DNA of 64,000 nt from Phycisphaerales bacterium (GTDB lineage: Bacteria; Planctomycetota; Phycisphaerae; Phycisphaerales; UBA1924), in assembly GCA_016709445.1 (NCBI GenBank), contig JADJMV010000013.1, positions 75,250 to 139,249 on the forward strand, in the 5' to 3' direction. Numbering within the stretch: position 1 is the stretch's first letter; each line of letters begins with the position of its first letter. This document shows, piece by piece, positions 61,726-64,000 of this stretch. The notes under the pieces were generated by a model. It made no database searches. It had not been told where the DNA came from and saw nothing but the letters and a program-made list of their open reading frames with translations. The position numbers and the translations under genes were made by a program.

Positions 61726-62428
61726 TTGCCCTCGCTGATCTCAATAGCAATAGTAGCCAAGCATCTATGGCGGATCGTATTGGCCGGCAGCCTGGGTATT
61801 CTGGGCATTATCGCGTGGCGCATGACTGATCACGGGTTACCGCCACTGGCAGTCGTCGGTCGTTGGTCGCAGTCACAAGACGGGCGACCTTTCATAATCT
61901 CACAGATAGGGATTCGGACGAGCATTCGGATGTCCGTACGGGTGAGGAACAAGTCGTTTGGCGCAGGAGACAATTTGGGGAGTGATCCGAACGACGTGCA
62001 TTTCACGCCTACAGAAGCACGATCGCTTCCGATGGGGGTGGGAATGACTCCGGAACTTGAGTCGTTGTGTTGTTCATTAGAATACCCTAAATCTGAAATA
62101 CAAGCGGCGCAGGTGAATAGCTGGGGAATACCGTGGCGATGCTTTCAAGAATCCTGGATCTATCATATCAATGAGACTGGGGATGCGATGGTGTGGAGTA
62201 TGGGCAATGATGGCATCGCGAGAACTAATGTCGATTATGTATTGGGCTGCTACGACGGACGCGATAGTGATCGGACTACTGGGATATCTTAGCATGAGGT
62301 GGAGTCGCGCGAGCGTACTCTATTGCATCCGCCGCCGCCGCGCAGCCCACGGATGCTGCCCGCGGTGCGGCTATCCGGGGATCTATGCCAGGTGTCCCGA
62401 GTGTGGAGCAGAACGATGTGGCATATGA
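61726..62428 (+). CDS. Membrane protein with C-terminal zinc ribbon, probable frameshift
   Basis: The first 188 residues run from a TTG at 61726 to 62292, with a membrane segment (about 16-32, IVLAGSLGILGIIAW) and a soluble part ending abruptly. In the +1 frame the sequence continues with a second membrane segment (DAIVIGLLGYL), a basic stretch and a zinc ribbon CCPRCGYPGIYARCPECG that ends at 62428. This arrangement, an extracytoplasmic domain followed by a membrane segment and a cytoplasmic CPxCG ribbon, is frequent in Phycisphaerae, so one gene of about 233 residues with a single-base error near 62170-62290 is likely. It follows RHS cassette 1 by 111 bp and could be its partner, but that is only position. 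Confidence 0.55.
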
Positions 62429-62447
62429 TATTGGCCTGTCCCGTACC

Positions 62448-62700
62448 GTTCCATCCTTCGGCCGAGGGTAGATTGATGGATGCTCCGGTGCTCACAGCAC
62501 GTCAAGGCACAGGCGTCATGCGGACCTTCCGCCGAGATTGCGCGCAGCGGCGGGACGGCATGGAACTGACCTGCCCTGGGAAACCTGATCCCGAAGTGTT
62601 CCATCCTTCGGCCGAGGGTTATTTCGTGGATGCTGCGATGGCCACAGGACCTTGAGCGGCGAGCGCCAAGCCGACCGTCGGCCGAGATCGCGCAGCGGCG
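62448..62700. repeat. Two direct repeats, 150-bp period
   Basis: GTTCCATCCTTCGGCCGAGG occurs at 62448 and an exact match, offset by 150 bp, at 62598; the following bases stay similar for about 40 bp. A second shared block, CCGAGAT-GCGC-AGCGGCGG, lies at about 62533 and 62678. The repeats fill the gap between the RHS cassettes. No gene is supported between 62429 and 62873. Confidence 0.85.
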
Positions 62701-62873
62701 GCACAGGAGCGAGGTCGAACGGATCGGATGTTGAATGAGGTCAGCCGTTCACGCGGCGCGCTGGCCCACGCCGCCCCGAAGCCAGAGGTCGACCCCGCAG
62801 GCCCATCTCCGCCGGACATGCCCCCTCGGCTCCCGGCAACCGGATTCCCCTCTCGGACCGCCCAACGCCGCGC

Positions 62874-64000
62874 GTGGTAGGCTGGCGGCGTGGGATTCCG
62901 CGACGCCAACACCGCCTGGGAGCGCTCCCCGACGGCACGCTCGAGGAGCGGGTCTACTACTGCCAGAATTGGCGGGCCGACGTGGTGGCGCTCATGACCA
63001 GCGACGGTCACCTGATCAACCAGGTCCGCTACGACCCCTACGGGGTGCCCTTCGGGATCGCCAAGACCGACCTCGAGGCCGACGGCGACGTCGACAACAA
63101 CGACTACACCCAGTACTCGACCTACTACTCCGGCTCGACGATGCCCTTCGCGGACTGGAACTGGGACGGGACCAAGAACACCAGCGACATCACCGCCTAC
63201 CTCAACGACAAGAACGCCGACTCGGGGCTGGGTCGCGGCGTGCTCGCGTACATGACCTGGTCGCATGCCGGCGCCGCCAACCGCAAGGGCTACGCGGGGT
63301 ACGAGATCGACCCCGTCCTCACAGGCTCGGAGGGCTGGGAGTCCGTCTACCACGTCAGGAACCGGGTGTACCTCAGCCAGCTCGGGAGGTGGACGAGGAG
63401 GGATCCGCTGGGGTATGTCGATGGGATGGGTGTGTATGCGTATGTGCAGGGAAACGGGCTTGTAGGGGTCGACCCGGCCGGTCAGCGCAAAGAATGGAAC
63501 CCGCCGCCCGGCTGCGCCGCATGTCTTGCAGCGTACCATGCCTGTCAGCAGGCTGCGGATTGGCGACTCGCACAGAACGCCCTGAATTGCACGGGCGATC
63601 TTGTGGAGTGCACGGCTCTTTGCATCATCACGTGCTCACTCGCGGGGGGTGCAACCGGAAACCCCGTGATCGGCCTCTGGTGCTATCGAGCGTGTTATCT
63701 TCTCGCCTGCGCCCAAATATGCATTCTGTATGGCGTCCGCGTATGCAGGTATGAGGCGGACATGCATCTGTTGGGCGAATTTGGTGACGTGTTGTCCACC
63801 GATCTTGGAGGCGCAATGAGACGGCAGGATACTCGAAATCTACGGATGGGCGAGCACGCCGCTCGCGGAAAGCGGTGGTGGACCGACGCAGGCCGGATTG
63901 GAAGAGGCCGCTTAAACCTACTGGCAATATGCGTCGCGGTGTCGGTGATTGGTGAAGGTGCTTTGACCGTGATGGGTGTGCGTCCCGCCGGGATATGGAT
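62874..64000 (+). CDS. Orphan RHS-core cassette 2 (runs off the window)
   Basis: A second copy of the core found at 60301, very close to it over about 500 bp: CQNWRADVVALMTSDGHLINQVRYDPYGVP, the Asp-loop pair, then YHVRNRVYLSQLGRWTRRDPLGY, VDGMGVYAYVQGNGL and DPAGQ, which is the complete RHS hallmark. The tip after it differs wholly from copy 1 and is Cys-rich (GCAACLAAYHACQQAADW, ECTALCIITC). The frame from an in-frame GTG at 62874 stays open to the window end. The N-terminal homology (VGFRDANTAW from 62890) is in another frame, so one base is missing around 62920-62930. An internal ATG at 63816 with GGAGG upstream may start a separate gene. Confidence 0.75.
   Translation, partial: MVGWRRGIPRRQHRLGALPDGTLEERVYYCQNWRADVVALMTSDGHLINQVRYDPYGVPFGIAKTDLEADGDVDNNDYTQYSTYYSGSTMPFADWNWDGTKNTSDITAYLNDKNADSGLGRGVLAYMTWSHAGAANRKGYAGYEIDPVLTGSEGWESVYHVRNRVYLSQLGRWTRRDPLGYVDGMGVYAYVQGNGLVGVDPAGQRKEWNPPPGCAACLAAYHACQQAADWRLAQNALNCTGDLVECTALCIITCSLAGGATGNPVIGLWCYRACYLLACAQICILYGVRVCRYEADMHLLGEFGDVLSTDLGGAMRRQDTRNLRMGEHAARGKRWWTDAGRIGRGRLNLLAICVAVSVIGEGALTVMGVRPAGIW

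Overview
The window is a GC-rich stretch of a Planctomycetota genome, most probably class Phycisphaerae. The evidence is a set of lineage-typical proteins in one place: a paired PSCyt1/DUF1549/DUF1553 cytochrome-like protein and DUF1501 protein, an LEPR-XLL N-terminal motif, a dockerin repeat ending in Gly-Cys, a fibro-slime domain protein, orphan RHS cores carrying a calcium-loop-like insert, and a VPLP-type C-terminal sorting signal beside an exosortase. No rRNA and no CRISPR array was seen. Two tRNA genes are present, Ile-GAT and Arg-CCT.

Layout. 1-4.8 kb: housekeeping genes, namely PEP carboxylase (5' part of the gene only), polyphosphate kinase and a 6-pyruvoyl-tetrahydropterin-synthase family enzyme on the minus strand, with a phosphohexomutase divergent on the plus strand. 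5.6-11.8 kb: an isolated phage-like structural module (portal, scaffold-like protein, SU10-type major capsid protein, three small unknown proteins, holin-like membrane protein) with no terminase, protease, tail or integrase, and with repeats between almost all its genes. 11.8-16.2 kb: a lipoprotein, tRNA-Ile, a DUF502 membrane protein, then hpf-ptsN-ptsH and a convergent murA. 16.4-21.4 kb: a fibro-slime secreted protein, a lipoprotein and a four-gene dTDP-sugar (rml) set.

21.8-46.3 kb (minus strand) is a large surface-polysaccharide and protein-sorting locus. Transcription runs from 46.3 kb downwards: FkbM methyltransferase, flippase, acyltransferase, methyltransferase, O-antigen ligase-like polymerase, NodZ-like fucosyltransferase, GT2, an Alg14/Alg13-like split glycosyltransferase, nucleotide-sugar dehydrogenase, another glycosyltransferase, sugar nucleotidyltransferase, exosortase, EpsI-like protein, Wzc-like chain-length regulator/ATPase, initiating sugar phosphate transferase and a 1395-residue TPR protein. 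Many junctions are 4-nt ATGA/GTGA overlaps. The locus ends in four secreted proteins with a VPLP...RRRR C-terminal signal, the likely exosortase substrates. Three of the four keep a Cys and a Gln in a pattern like that of thioester-forming adhesin domains.

46.4-54.5 kb: three large secreted proteins (beta-helix, CAP domain, metallophosphoesterase with dockerin). 54.7-59.9 kb: the PSD1/DUF1501 pair. 60.3-64 kb: two tandem orphan RHS C-terminal cassettes with different cysteine-rich tips, separated by a frameshifted membrane/zinc-ribbon gene and a 150-bp direct repeat.

Caveat: at least six apparent single-base frameshifts, mostly in G or C runs and some in enzymes expected to be essential, suggest residual indel errors in this assembly. 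'Broken' genes here should be read with that in mind.
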